This document shows, piece after piece, positions 8,831 to 19,168 of a stretch of 64,000 nucleotides of DNA. How positions within the stretch are numbered: position 1 is the stretch's first letter; every line of letters begins with the position of its first letter. Below the pieces are notes generated by a model. The model saw only the letters and a program-made list of their open reading frames with translations, was not told the DNA's origin and made no database searches. This DNA is from Massilia sp. H6 (GTDB lineage Bacteria; Pseudomonadota; Gammaproteobacteria; Burkholderiales; Burkholderiaceae_D), in the NCBI RefSeq assembly GCF_024802625.1, contig NZ_CP103371.1:1488001-1552000 (forward strand). The letters run 5' to 3'. The translations under genes and the position numbers were made by a program.

Positions 8831-9586
8831 ATGTGGCCATATCCCCGCATCCTGTCCCATCGTGGCGGCGGCACGCTCGCTCCGGAAAACACCGTGGCCG
8901 GCTTGCGCCGGGCCATGGATCATGGTTTTCGCGCGGTGGAATTCGACGTCATGCTGGCACGCGACGGCGTGCCGGTGGTGATGCACGATCCCTACCTGGG
9001 CCGCACCGTCAGCGGCGCTGGCCACGTTTTCGACTACGACGCGGCCGAACTGGCAGGCATGGATGCCGGCAGCTCGTTCGGCGCGGACTACCGCGGCGAA
9101 CCGGTACCCTTGTTCGTGGAGTTCGCCCAGTATTGCAAGGCGCACGGGATCTGGATGAACATCGAGATCAAGCCGGCGCGCGGGTTCGATGTCGAGACCG
9201 GCGAGACCGTGGCGCGCCTGGCGCGTGCCATGTTCGCGGACGAACTTGCGGCAGGCGCGCTGGCGCGGGCGCCGCTGTTGTCGTCGTTTAGCCTGGCGGC
9301 GCTCACGGCCGCGCAACGGGTCGCGCCAGACCTGCCGCGCGCCTGCCTGATGAGCGAACTGCCGCCGGGCTGGGAGCCGCTGGCGCGCTCGGTCGGGGCA
9401 ATCGCCATTCATACCAACCACAAGCACCTGACGCCGGAACTGGCGCAGGCCGTGCGCGATGCTGGTTTTGGCCTGTTCTGCTACACCGTCAACGAGCCGC
9501 AGCGGGCCATGCAGTTGCTGGCGTGGGGCGTCGAGGCGTTCTGCACCGACCGGATCGACCTGATCGGACCGGACTTCGGCAGCTAG
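8831..9586 (+). CDS. Glycerophosphodiester phosphodiesterase (GDPD family)
   Basis: The 251-residue protein hydrolyses glycerophosphodiesters to glycerol-3-phosphate and an alcohol. The family core is clear: [13 protein letters not shown] near the N-terminus (catalytic His and Arg), [12 protein letters not shown] (metal-binding Glu and Asp) and VMHDP (second catalytic His). There is no signal peptide, so it is the cytoplasmic UgpQ type rather than periplasmic GlpQ. The ATG at 8831 has a strong GGGAGGAG site eight bases upstream; the upstream extension of the frame has no such site. It is a single gene between DUF3597 and alaS. Confidence 0.92.
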   Translation: MWPYPRILSHRGGGTLAPENTVAGLRRAMDHGFRAVEFDVMLARDGVPVVMHDPYLGRTVSGAGHVFDYDAAELAGMDAGSSFGADYRGEPVPLFVEFAQYCKAHGIWMNIEIKPARGFDVETGETVARLARAMFADELAAGALARAPLLSSFSLAALTAAQRVAPDLPRACLMSELPPGWEPLARSVGAIAIHTNHKHLTPELAQAVRDAGFGLFCYTVNEPQRAMQLLAWGVEAFCTDRIDLIGPDFGS

Positions 9587-9668
9587 CCTGCCCGGCCGGC
9601 ACAGCACAATCGCCCGCTGCTATAATCGGTTCTTTATCCAGCATGCTGTCTCCTCACGCCCATACGAC

Positions 9669-12278
<2,610 letters not shown>

Positions 12279-12299
12279 TCCTTATCCCTGGCAATGACG

Positions 12300-12325
12300 A
12301 CGCCGCCTTCGGGCGGCGTTTTTTT
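12300..12325 (+). terminator. Intrinsic terminator of alaS
   Basis: ACGCCGCC (12300-12307) and GGCGGCGT (12312-12319) form an 8-pair GC-rich stem with a TTCG tetraloop, followed directly by seven T residues. It lies 22 bases after the alaS stop codon. Confidence 0.92.
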
Positions 12326-12432
12326 GAGCGCTGCAACCCTGCTATTTACCCATGATGCATAATACGGGGCGCATGGCAAGCGGCGCAACGGGGCGCAAAA
12401 GTGTTGTAAAAAAGTGCATTAGCATGGTGTAT

Positions 12433-12461
12433 TTGACATCCGGTTGCAGGCCTGCAACAAT
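12433..12461 (+). promoter_or_regulatory. Candidate promoter of the TusA-like gene with embedded palindrome
   Basis: TTGACA at 12433-12438 is a perfect -35 match, and AACAAT at 12456-12461, 17 bases later, is a four-of-six -10 match. The spacer contains GTTGCAGGCCTGCAAC (12443-12458), a perfect 16-base palindrome reaching into the -10 box. A regulator bound there would occlude RNA polymerase. The gene starts 87 bases downstream. Confidence 0.4.
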
Positions 12462-12547
12462 GTGTGACAATTTTGGTGCGCTGCGTCATACGGCCGGAAT
12501 TGGAGTATATTCGAGTTCCGAGTACCACCCATTAAGTAGGGCAAGCG

Positions 12548-12805
12548 ATGAGCGTCACCATTATCGACATTGACACCATGGAATTCCAGAGAGACCTGGA
12601 TGCGCGCGGGCTAAATTGCCCGTTGCCTATCCTCAAAGCCAAGAAGGCACTCGCCGACATGGAAAGCGGGCAGGTATTGCGTATCGTCGCTACCGACACC
12701 GGTTCGGTACGCGATTTCCAGGCCTTCGCCAAACAGACCGGCAACGCCTTGCTGGCCCACACCAGTGAAAACGGCGAATTCACCTTCCTGATGCGCCGCA
12801 AATAA
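12548..12805 (+). CDS. TusA/SirA-family sulfurtransferase-like protein
   Basis: The 85-residue protein has the TusA fold signature DARGLNCPLPILKAKKAL, in which the Cys of CPxP accepts persulfide sulfur. TusA proteins relay sulfur to tRNA 2-thiouridine formation or to molybdenum cofactor and other sulfur pathways. The remainder (GQVLRIVATDTGSVRDFQAFAKQTG) matches the second half of the domain. No other tus genes are in the window, so its exact partner cannot be named. A mobB gene is present but 36 kb away. The ATG at 12548 is preceded by TAGGG. Confidence 0.9.
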   Translation: MSVTIIDIDTMEFQRDLDARGLNCPLPILKAKKALADMESGQVLRIVATDTGSVRDFQAFAKQTGNALLAHTSENGEFTFLMRRK

Positions 12806-13196
12806 GCGCGGCGCTGTCGTGCTGGCGGCGGCCTGCGCCGGGGCTGCCCGCTTTGCATGACTAATATGTTCGGCCGATGCAGCGACGCATGCTGATCGTG
12901 CTGTCTGCGCCACCTCCTTTCCCCTCTTCATCTGAACAAAAGCCGTTGCTGGCAGTGCCGCATGTGGCAGAATTGACCATGATCGATCTGTTACGGGTTT
13001 TGGCTGGCCCTCTGATGGCCTGGGCAAGGCGCTGGCCGGGCAGGGCAAGGATGCCGACGCCCCATCGCGCGCGCGGTTTAGGGGAAACCCTCTAGCATGA
13101 AATCGCACGATCGTGCTTTAATTTCGACCTGAAGCCGAATTTCTCATATAATCTAGGCCCTCGTCTGTCACTCACTTCATTTTCTAAAGGCACCCT
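12806..13196. other. 391-base intergenic region before etfB
   Basis: No convincing gene is seen here. A 72-codon frame at 12877-13095 has no ribosome site and an unusual composition, so it is left out. The last 100 bases hold an AT-richer promoter-like segment with a perfect palindrome and a TATAAT box, described separately. Confidence 0.6.
13105..13152 (+). promoter_or_regulatory. Candidate etfBA promoter with upstream palindrome
   Basis: TATAAT at 13147-13152 is a perfect -10 box 45 bases before the etfB ATG. The -35 region near 13123 (TTCGAC) is a poor match, which suggests an activator may be needed. GCACGATCGTGC (13105-13116), a perfect 12-base palindrome, lies just upstream and is a candidate regulator site. 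Confidence 0.5.
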
Positions 13197-13946
13197 ATGA
13201 AAGTCCTGGTACCCGTCAAACGCGTGGTCGACTATAACGTCAAGGTCCGCGTCAAATCCGACGGCAGCGGCGTGGATATCGCCAACGTCAAGATGTCGAT
13301 GAACCCGTTCGACGAGATCGCGCTGGAAGAAGCTACGCGCCTGAAGGAATCGGGCAAGGTCACCGAAGTGGTGGCAGTCTCGGTGGGCGTGGCCCAGTGC
13401 CAGGAAACCCTGCGTACCGGCATGGCGATCGGCGCCGACCGCGGCATCCTGGTCGAGACCAATGGCGAGACCGAGCCGCTGGCCGTGGCCAAGATCATGA
13501 AGGCGCTGGCCGACAAGGAACAGCCGCAGCTGATCATCCTGGGCAAGCAGGCGATCGACGACGATTCGAACCAGACCGGCCAGATGTTGGCAAGCCTGCT
13601 GGGCTGGCCGCAGGCCACGTTTGCCTCGAAAGTGGTGCTCGAAGAAGGCAAGGTCACCGTGACCCGTGAAGTCGACGGCGGCCTGGAAACCATCTCGCTG
13701 ACCCTTCCGGCCATCATCACCACCGACCTGCGCCTGAACGAGCCGCGCTACGTGACGCTGCCGAACATCATGAAGGCCAAGAAGAAGCCGCTGGAAACCG
13801 TCAAGCCGGAAGACCTGGGCGTCGACGTCAGTCCGCGCCTGAAGACCCTGAAGGTCGTCGAGCCGGCCAAGCGCTCGGCCGGCGTCAAGGTGCCGGACGT
13901 GGCGACGCTGGTGCAGAAGCTGCGCACTGAAGCCAAAGTCATCTGA
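13197..13946 (+). CDS. etfB: Electron transfer flavoprotein, beta subunit
   Basis: The 249-residue protein is the small ETF subunit, which with EtfA carries one FAD and one AMP and passes electrons from acyl-CoA dehydrogenases to ETF:ubiquinone oxidoreductase. The start [20 protein letters not shown] and the recognition-loop region [12 protein letters not shown] are typical, as is [18 protein letters not shown], which belongs to the AMP-binding region. The ATG has AAAGG upstream. etfA follows after 32 bases and an acyl-CoA dehydrogenase gene after that, giving a functional module for beta-oxidation electron transfer. Confidence 0.97.
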   Translation: MKVLVPVKRVVDYNVKVRVKSDGSGVDIANVKMSMNPFDEIALEEATRLKESGKVTEVVAVSVGVAQCQETLRTGMAIGADRGILVETNGETEPLAVAKIMKALADKEQPQLIILGKQAIDDDSNQTGQMLASLLGWPQATFASKVVLEEGKVTVTREVDGGLETISLTLPAIITTDLRLNEPRYVTLPNIMKAKKKPLETVKPEDLGVDVSPRLKTLKVVEPAKRSAGVKVPDVATLVQKLRTEAKVI

Positions 13947-13978
13947 TCGCAGTACGCAACCCAATACAAGGAAATAAC

Positions 13979-14920
13979 ATGGTCGCACTCGTCATTGCAG
14001 AACACGACAACGGCTCCCTCAAGGGCGCTACCCACCACACCGTGACCGCCGCCGCCCAGTGTGGCGAAGGTGGCGCAAATGAGGTCCACATCCTGGTCGC
14101 CGGTTCGAACTGCGGCGCCGCCGCGCAAGCCGCCGCCGACATCGCCGGCGTCACCAAGGTGCTGGTCGCCGATGCGCCGCATTTCGCCGATGGCCTGGCC
14201 GAGAACGTCGCCGAGCAGGTGCTGGCGATCGCCGCCGGCTATTCGCATATCCTGGCGCCGGCCACCGCCTACGGCAAGAACATCCTGCCGCGCGTGGCCG
14301 CCAAGCTGGACGTCGCCCAGATCTCGGAAATCACCAAGGTCGATTCGCCGGACACCTTCGAGCGTCCGATCTACGCCGGTAACGCCATCGCCACCGTGCA
14401 ATCGAGCGACAGCGTCAAGGTCATCACCGTGCGCGGCACCGCCTTCGATTCCGCCGCCGGCGGTGGTTCGGCCACGGTCGAGCAGATCGCGCCTAGCGCC
14501 GATTTCGGCAAGTCGGCGTTTGTCGGCCGCGAGCTGGCCGTCTCGAGCCGTCCGGAACTGACCGCCGCCAAGGTGATCGTCTCGGGCGGCCGCGGTCTTG
14601 GTTCGGCCGAGAACTTCAAGATCCTCGAGCCGCTGGCCGACAAGCTTGGCGCCGCCATGGGCGCCTCGCGCGCCGCGGTCGACGCCGGCTATGTGCCGAA
14701 CGACTGGCAGGTTGGCCAGACCGGCAAGATCGTCGCCCCAAGCCTGTACGTCGCCATCGGTATCTCGGGCGCGATCCAGCACTTGGCCGGCATGAAGGAT
14801 TCCAAGGTCATCGTCGCGATCAATAAAGACCCGGAAGCGCCGATCTTCTCGGTGGCCGACTACGGCCTGGTGGGCGACTTGTTCGACGCCGTGCCGCAGA
14901 TGGTGACAGAACTGGGTTAA
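13979..14920 (+). CDS. etfA: Electron transfer flavoprotein, alpha subunit
   Basis: The 313-residue protein is the large ETF subunit. The C-terminal FAD-binding domain is evident from [25 protein letters not shown] and from [26 protein letters not shown] and [22 protein letters not shown], the segments that wrap the isoalloxazine and ribityl parts of FAD. It is translated just after etfB, with AAGGA ahead of its ATG. A very strong terminator hairpin follows the gene. Confidence 0.97.
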   Translation: MVALVIAEHDNGSLKGATHHTVTAAAQCGEGGANEVHILVAGSNCGAAAQAAADIAGVTKVLVADAPHFADGLAENVAEQVLAIAAGYSHILAPATAYGKNILPRVAAKLDVAQISEITKVDSPDTFERPIYAGNAIATVQSSDSVKVITVRGTAFDSAAGGGSATVEQIAPSADFGKSAFVGRELAVSSRPELTAAKVIVSGGRGLGSAENFKILEPLADKLGAAMGASRAAVDAGYVPNDWQVGQTGKIVAPSLYVAIGISGAIQHLAGMKDSKVIVAINKDPEAPIFSVADYGLVGDLFDAVPQMVTELG

Positions 14921-14958
14921 GCCCTGTTCACGGTGGTAGTCACCACCACCCCATGACC

Positions 14959-14991
14959 CGTCGTTCCCGCGCATGCGGGAACGACGTTTTT
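14959..14991 (+). terminator. Strong intrinsic terminator after etfBA
   Basis: CGTCGTTCCCGC (14959-14970) and GCGGGAACGACG (14975-14986) form a perfect 12-pair stem with a GCAT loop, followed by TTTTTG. It separates etfBA from the acyl-CoA dehydrogenase gene, so the latter probably needs its own promoter. Confidence 0.93.
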
Positions 14992-15070
14992 GCTTGACAC
15001 GGTCATTGGCTGCGGCGTTCGACGCCGGCAGCCATGCCCACAGAATCAGACGTCACATCAGGAGACAAGC

Positions 15071-16861
15071 TTGAGCTACCATGCCCCGCTGAAAGACATG
15101 CAGTTCGTACTCAACGAGCTGGCGAACCTGGCCGAGATCAGCCAGCTGCCCGGATGCGAAGACGCTACGCAAGATACCGTCAGCGCCGTGCTGGAAGAAA
15201 GCGCCAAGTTCTGCGGCGAAGTCATCGCCCCGCTGAACCACGCAGGCGACAAGGAACCGAGCTATTGGCGCGACGGCAGCGTCACCACCTCGAAGGGCTT
15301 CAAGCAAGCCTTCCGCGCCTTTGCCGACGGCGGCTGGCAGGGCATCCAGCACCCGAGCGAATTCGGCGGCCAAGGGCTGCCCAAGCTGGTGGCCACCCCC
15401 TGCATCGAGATGCTGCACGCTGCGAACCTGTCGTTCGCGCTGGCGCCGCTGCTGACCGATGGCGCCATCGAAGCGCTGCTCACCGCCGGCAGCGACGAAC
15501 AAAAGGCGCTGTTCCTCGAGCCGCTCATCAGCGGCAAGTGGACCGGCACCATGAACCTGACCGAGCCGCAGGCCGGCTCCGACCTGGCCGCCGTGCGCAC
15601 CCGCGCCGAGCCGCAGGGCGACGGCACGTTCAAGGTGTTCGGCACCAAGATCTACATCACCTACGGTGAGCACGACATGGCGGAGAACATCATCCACCTG
15701 GTGCTGGCGCGTACTCCCGATGCGCCACCGGGCGTGAAGGGCATCTCGCTGTTCATCGTGCCGAAATTCCTGGTCAATGCCGACGGCTCGCTGGGCGCGC
15801 GCAACGATGCGCACTGCGTCTCGATCGAGCACAAGCTGGGCATCAAGGCGTCGCCGACGGCGGTGCTGCAGTTTGGCGACCATGGCGGCGCCATCGGCAC
15901 CCTGGTGGGCGCAGAGAACCGCGGCCTGGAATACATGTTCATCATGATGAACGCGGCCCGCTTTGGCGTCGGCATGCAGGGCGTCGGCCTGGCCGAGCGC
16001 GCCTACCAGCAGGCGGTGGCGTTCGCGAAAGAGCGCGTGCAGTCGCGCGAAGTGGCCGGCTCGCCCGGCCCGGTGGCGATCATCAACCACCCGGACGTGC
16101 GCCGCATGCTGATGTCGATGCGGTCGCAGACCGAAGGCGCGCGCGCGCTGGCCTACGTGGGCGCGGCTTACTCTGATATCGCCCACAGCCATGCCGACGA
16201 AGCCACGCGCAAGGCCAACCTCGCCATCTACGAATACCTGGTCCCGATCATCAAGGGCTGGTCGACCGAGATGAGCGAGAACGTCACGCGCGACGGCGTG
16301 CAGGTGCATGGCGGCATGGGCTTCATCGAAGAAACCGGCGCCGCCCAGCATTACCGCGACGCCAAGATCCTGACCATCTACGAGGGCACCACCGCGATCC
16401 AGGCCAATGACCTGGTCGGCCGCAAGACCGTGCGCGACGGCGGCGCCGTGGCCAAGGGCCTGATCGAGCAGGTGCGCGCGGTCGAGGCGCAGCTGGGCCA
16501 GGTGCAGGGCGAAGAGTTCGCAGCCATCCGGCGTCAGCTGGCCTCTGGCAGCACCGCGCTCGAGCAGGTGGTGGAGTATGTCGTGGCCAATGCCAAGTCG
16601 GACGTGCGCGCCGTGTTCGCCGGCAGCGTGACTTACCTGAAGCTGGCCGGCATCGTGCTGGGCGGCTGGCAGATGGCGCGCGCCGCGCTGGCGGCGAGCA
16701 AGATGCTCGAAGCGGGCGAGGGCGATGCATCCTTCCTGCGCGCGAAGATCGCCACCGCGCGCTTCTTTGCCGACCACCTGCTGTCGACGGCGCCGGGGCT
16801 GCGCACCGCGATCGTCGAAGGCGCGCCTGGCGTGCTGGCGCTGGAGGTCGAGCAGTTCTAA
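15071..16861 (+). CDS. Acyl-CoA dehydrogenase (long, DmdC/AcdB-like form)
   Basis: The 596-residue protein is longer than classical ~380-residue acyl-CoA dehydrogenases and has the extra C-terminal helical domain seen in DmdC-type and related enzymes. The FAD site segments MNLTEPQAGSDLAAVRT and the dehydrogenase motif GVQVHGGMGFIEETGAAQHYRDAKILTIYEGTTAIQANDL are clear; the catalytic Glu is in YEGTT. The start is a TTG at 15071 with GGAG six bases before it, giving MSYHAPLKDMQF. Electrons probably go to the EtfBA pair encoded just upstream. Acyl chain preference cannot be read. Confidence 0.93.
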   Translation: MSYHAPLKDMQFVLNELANLAEISQLPGCEDATQDTVSAVLEESAKFCGEVIAPLNHAGDKEPSYWRDGSVTTSKGFKQAFRAFADGGWQGIQHPSEFGGQGLPKLVATPCIEMLHAANLSFALAPLLTDGAIEALLTAGSDEQKALFLEPLISGKWTGTMNLTEPQAGSDLAAVRTRAEPQGDGTFKVFGTKIYITYGEHDMAENIIHLVLARTPDAPPGVKGISLFIVPKFLVNADGSLGARNDAHCVSIEHKLGIKASPTAVLQFGDHGGAIGTLVGAENRGLEYMFIMMNAARFGVGMQGVGLAERAYQQAVAFAKERVQSREVAGSPGPVAIINHPDVRRMLMSMRSQTEGARALAYVGAAYSDIAHSHADEATRKANLAIYEYLVPIIKGWSTEMSENVTRDGVQVHGGMGFIEETGAAQHYRDAKILTIYEGTTAIQANDLVGRKTVRDGGAVAKGLIEQVRAVEAQLGQVQGEEFAAIRRQLASGSTALEQVVEYVVANAKSDVRAVFAGSVTYLKLAGIVLGGWQMARAALAASKMLEAGEGDASFLRAKIATARFFADHLLSTAPGLRTAIVEGAPGVLALEVEQF

Positions 16862-16882
16862 GGAAGCCTGACGTCAGCAAGC

Positions 16883-16908
16883 AAAAAAGCGGCCTCGGCC
16901 GCTTTTTT
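16883..16908. terminator. Bidirectional terminator between convergent genes
   Basis: AAAAAAGCGGCC (16883-16894) pairs perfectly with GGCCGCTTTTTT (16897-16908). The A-run and T-run make it a good terminator on both strands, for the acyl-CoA dehydrogenase on the left and the histidine kinase gene on the right. Confidence 0.92.
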
Positions 16909-16911
16909 GTT

Positions 16912-16959
16912 ATGCAAATTAAATTTGCATTTAAGGTGAAAAATGCAAATTAAATATGC
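16912..16959. repeat. Two copies of an AT-rich inverted repeat
   Basis: Copy 1 is a perfect inverted repeat, ATGCAAAT-TAA-ATTTGCAT (16912-16930). Copy 2, ATGCAAATTAAATATGC (16943-16959), differs by one base over its length. The two begin 31 bases apart, about three helical turns. They lie between the terminator and the stop of the hybrid kinase gene, in DNA much richer in A+T than the surroundings. They are not placed as a promoter operator. Confidence 0.6.
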
Positions 16960-16972
16960 CTGATTGAACGTT

Positions 16973-19120
16973 TTACTGGGGAATATTCCAGGACCGAAGG
17001 CTCGACAATACCGTCAGCAGCTCGGCCGGCTCTACCGGCTTGGCCACGTGCATCTGGAAGCCCGCCGTCAGCGCGCGCATGCGGTCCTGCACCCGCGCGT
17101 AGGCGGTCAGGGCCACGGCAGGAACGCCCGGTTGTCCAGCTTCCCGTTCACGCCTGCGCAGCTCGGCAATGAACTCGTAACCGTCCATGCCGGGCATGCC
17201 GATATCGCTCACCACCAGGTCGGGATGGATCCCGTCGAACAGGGTCAAGGCTTCGCTCGCGTTGGAGGCGGTTTCGACCACGGCGTGCGCACTGAGCAGG
17301 ACCGAGGCGAGCATGCTGCGGGCATCGTCGTCGTCTTCCACCAGCAAGATCGTGGCACCCCGGAGGCCGAACTCTTCGGTATCTTGCGGGAGCGTGAAGT
17401 TGGCTGCCGCCGCCGCGCCGGCTTCCGGCGCGGCCCCAGATTCCTTGACGGCCGCCAGCGGCAGCGTCACGGTGAACACCGACCCTTTGCCCACGCCGGG
17501 GCTGCTCGCCTGTACGTAGCCGCCGTGCAGCTCGACCAGCTTCTTGACGATCGCCAGGCCCAGTCCCAGCCCGCCCTGCTGCCGGGTCGAGCTGGGGTCG
17601 ACCTGCGTGAAGGTGTCGAAAATGGCCGGCAGGTGTTCGGCCGGTATGCCTGCGCCGTTGTCGCCGACGATGATCTGGACGTTGGAGTCGATCTTTTTCA
17701 GCGTCAGGTAAACCCGGCCCCCCTTGGGGGTGAACTTGACCGCATTGGACAGCAGATTCCAGACGATTTGCTGGAGCCGCTCCGGGTCGCCGGAAATCGG
17801 ACCGGCCGAGGGATCAAGCACCAGTTGCAGGGTGATGTTCTTGGCCTGGGCGGCCGGGCGCAGCGACTCGAGCGCGGCATCGACCGACATCTGGGGCGAA
17901 AACAGCTGGACGTTCAGGCGCAACTTGCCGTTGACGATGCGCGAGATGTCGAGCAGGTCTTCGACGATCTGGGCCTGGCTGCGCGCGTTTCGCTCGATCG
18001 TGTTGATGGCGCGCTGGCGCATCGTGTCGTCGAGCTTGCCCGAAGTGAGCATCTGCGCCCAGCCCAGGATCGAGGTCAGGGGAGTGCGCAATTCGTGCGA
18101 AACGGTAGCCAGGAACTGGTCTTTCGCCTCGTTGGCGCGCGCCGCTTCTTCGTACAGCTTCTGTTTTTCGAACGCATCGAGTTCGGCGCGGCGCCGGGCG
18201 AACAGGGCTTCCTGGTACAGCGAAGCCTTGTTCAGGCCGATTGCTGCCTGGGCTGCCAGGGTTTCCACCAGGCGCTCATGGCTTTCGGTAAAGCGGTCGG
18301 TATCCTCGTGACCGAAGAACAGCCCGCCAATCACCTCGCCACCGCCGAGGCTGACCGGAACCGCGAGATACGAGCGCACCGGCAGATGGCCGGGCGGCAT
18401 GCCGTGATGCGGGGCCATCTTGCCGTAGCGTGGGTCGGCGCGAATGTCGCCGCTGCGAATCGCGCCTTCACCCCGGAAGGTCGGGCCGAACAGGTGGGTC
18501 GCCCGGGGCAGCGGAAACTGGCTGAAGTTCTCTTTCGGCACGCCCGCGATGGTATACAAGGTATAGCTTTCGCCGGCCTCGTCCTGGACGTTGTAGAAGA
18601 ACGCCCCGAACTGGGCGCCGATCAGCCCGGTAGCCGCCTCGGTGACGGCTTCCACGATTTTTTCATGGCTCAGCTCTTGCAGGATCAGCGAGCCGATCGA
18701 GTGCAGCGCTTCCCGTTCGCGCTCCTGTTGCTTGCGCGGGCGCGCATCCTGCACCTCGATCACCGTCCCGACCACCTTGCCCTCCCGGCGCACCGGGCTG
18801 GCAGTGAAATAGACCGGGTAGAACGAGCCGTCGCGGTGCACGAAGATTTCTTCGCCCTGCTCCTGCATGTTGGCAGGAGCGGCCTGGTCGATGGGGCATT
18901 CTTCGAGCGGATAATGCGTGCCGTCCGGCCTGGTATGGTGGACGAAATTGTGCAAGGGCGCGCCTTGCACCTCCTCGAGCTGGTATCCCGTGAGCATTTC
19001 AGCCGCGGGATTCATGTAGACGCAGCACTGGCGCTCGTCCATGACGAACATGGCGACGGTTGCGTTGTCGCAGACGTCCTGGAGGTGCGAGAGGAGAGTA
19101 AGTCGGATGGGTGAGGACAC
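16973..19120 (-). CDS. Hybrid sensor histidine kinase (PAS-PAS-GAF-HisKA-HATPase-REC)
   Basis: The 715-residue protein has no clear membrane segment. A PAS domain (residues ~10-130, including VAMFVMDERQCCVYMNPAAEMLTG) is followed by a GAF domain (~145-310), a HisKA domain with the phospho-acceptor in VSHELRTP, an HATPase domain with DNGAGIP and GLGLGLAIVKKLVELHGG, and a C-terminal receiver with DDDD acid pocket, phospho-acceptor Asp in VVSDIGMPGMDG and Lys in AKPVEP. The start is GTG at 19120; no better ATG precedes the PAS domain. No HPt or output protein is adjacent, so the downstream partner is unknown. Confidence 0.9.
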   Translation of the reverse strand: MSSPIRLTLLSHLQDVCDNATVAMFVMDERQCCVYMNPAAEMLTGYQLEEVQGAPLHNFVHHTRPDGTHYPLEECPIDQAAPANMQEQGEEIFVHRDGSFYPVYFTASPVRREGKVVGTVIEVQDARPRKQQEREREALHSIGSLILQELSHEKIVEAVTEAATGLIGAQFGAFFYNVQDEAGESYTLYTIAGVPKENFSQFPLPRATHLFGPTFRGEGAIRSGDIRADPRYGKMAPHHGMPPGHLPVRSYLAVPVSLGGGEVIGGLFFGHEDTDRFTESHERLVETLAAQAAIGLNKASLYQEALFARRRAELDAFEKQKLYEEAARANEAKDQFLATVSHELRTPLTSILGWAQMLTSGKLDDTMRQRAINTIERNARSQAQIVEDLLDISRIVNGKLRLNVQLFSPQMSVDAALESLRPAAQAKNITLQLVLDPSAGPISGDPERLQQIVWNLLSNAVKFTPKGGRVYLTLKKIDSNVQIIVGDNGAGIPAEHLPAIFDTFTQVDPSSTRQQGGLGLGLAIVKKLVELHGGYVQASSPGVGKGSVFTVTLPLAAVKESGAAPEAGAAAAANFTLPQDTEEFGLRGATILLVEDDDDARSMLASVLLSAHAVVETASNASEALTLFDGIHPDLVVSDIGMPGMDGYEFIAELRRREREAGQPGVPAVALTAYARVQDRMRALTAGFQMHVAKPVEPAELLTVLSSLRSWNIPQ

Positions 19121-19168
19121 GGGCGGCTCGCTAAAGTGAGCCGCAATTATACATAGCGGCGCGTGCTC

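Noticed and set aside
12877-13095. 72-codon frame between the TusA-like gene and etfB
   Set aside because: No ribosome site, no recognised domain, Arg/Pro-rich composition, and it overlaps what looks like a promoter region.
16964-19114. Long open frame on the plus strand opposite the hybrid kinase gene
   Set aside because: It is an antisense shadow; the kinase domains on the minus strand are unmistakable and the plus-strand product has no recognisable domain.
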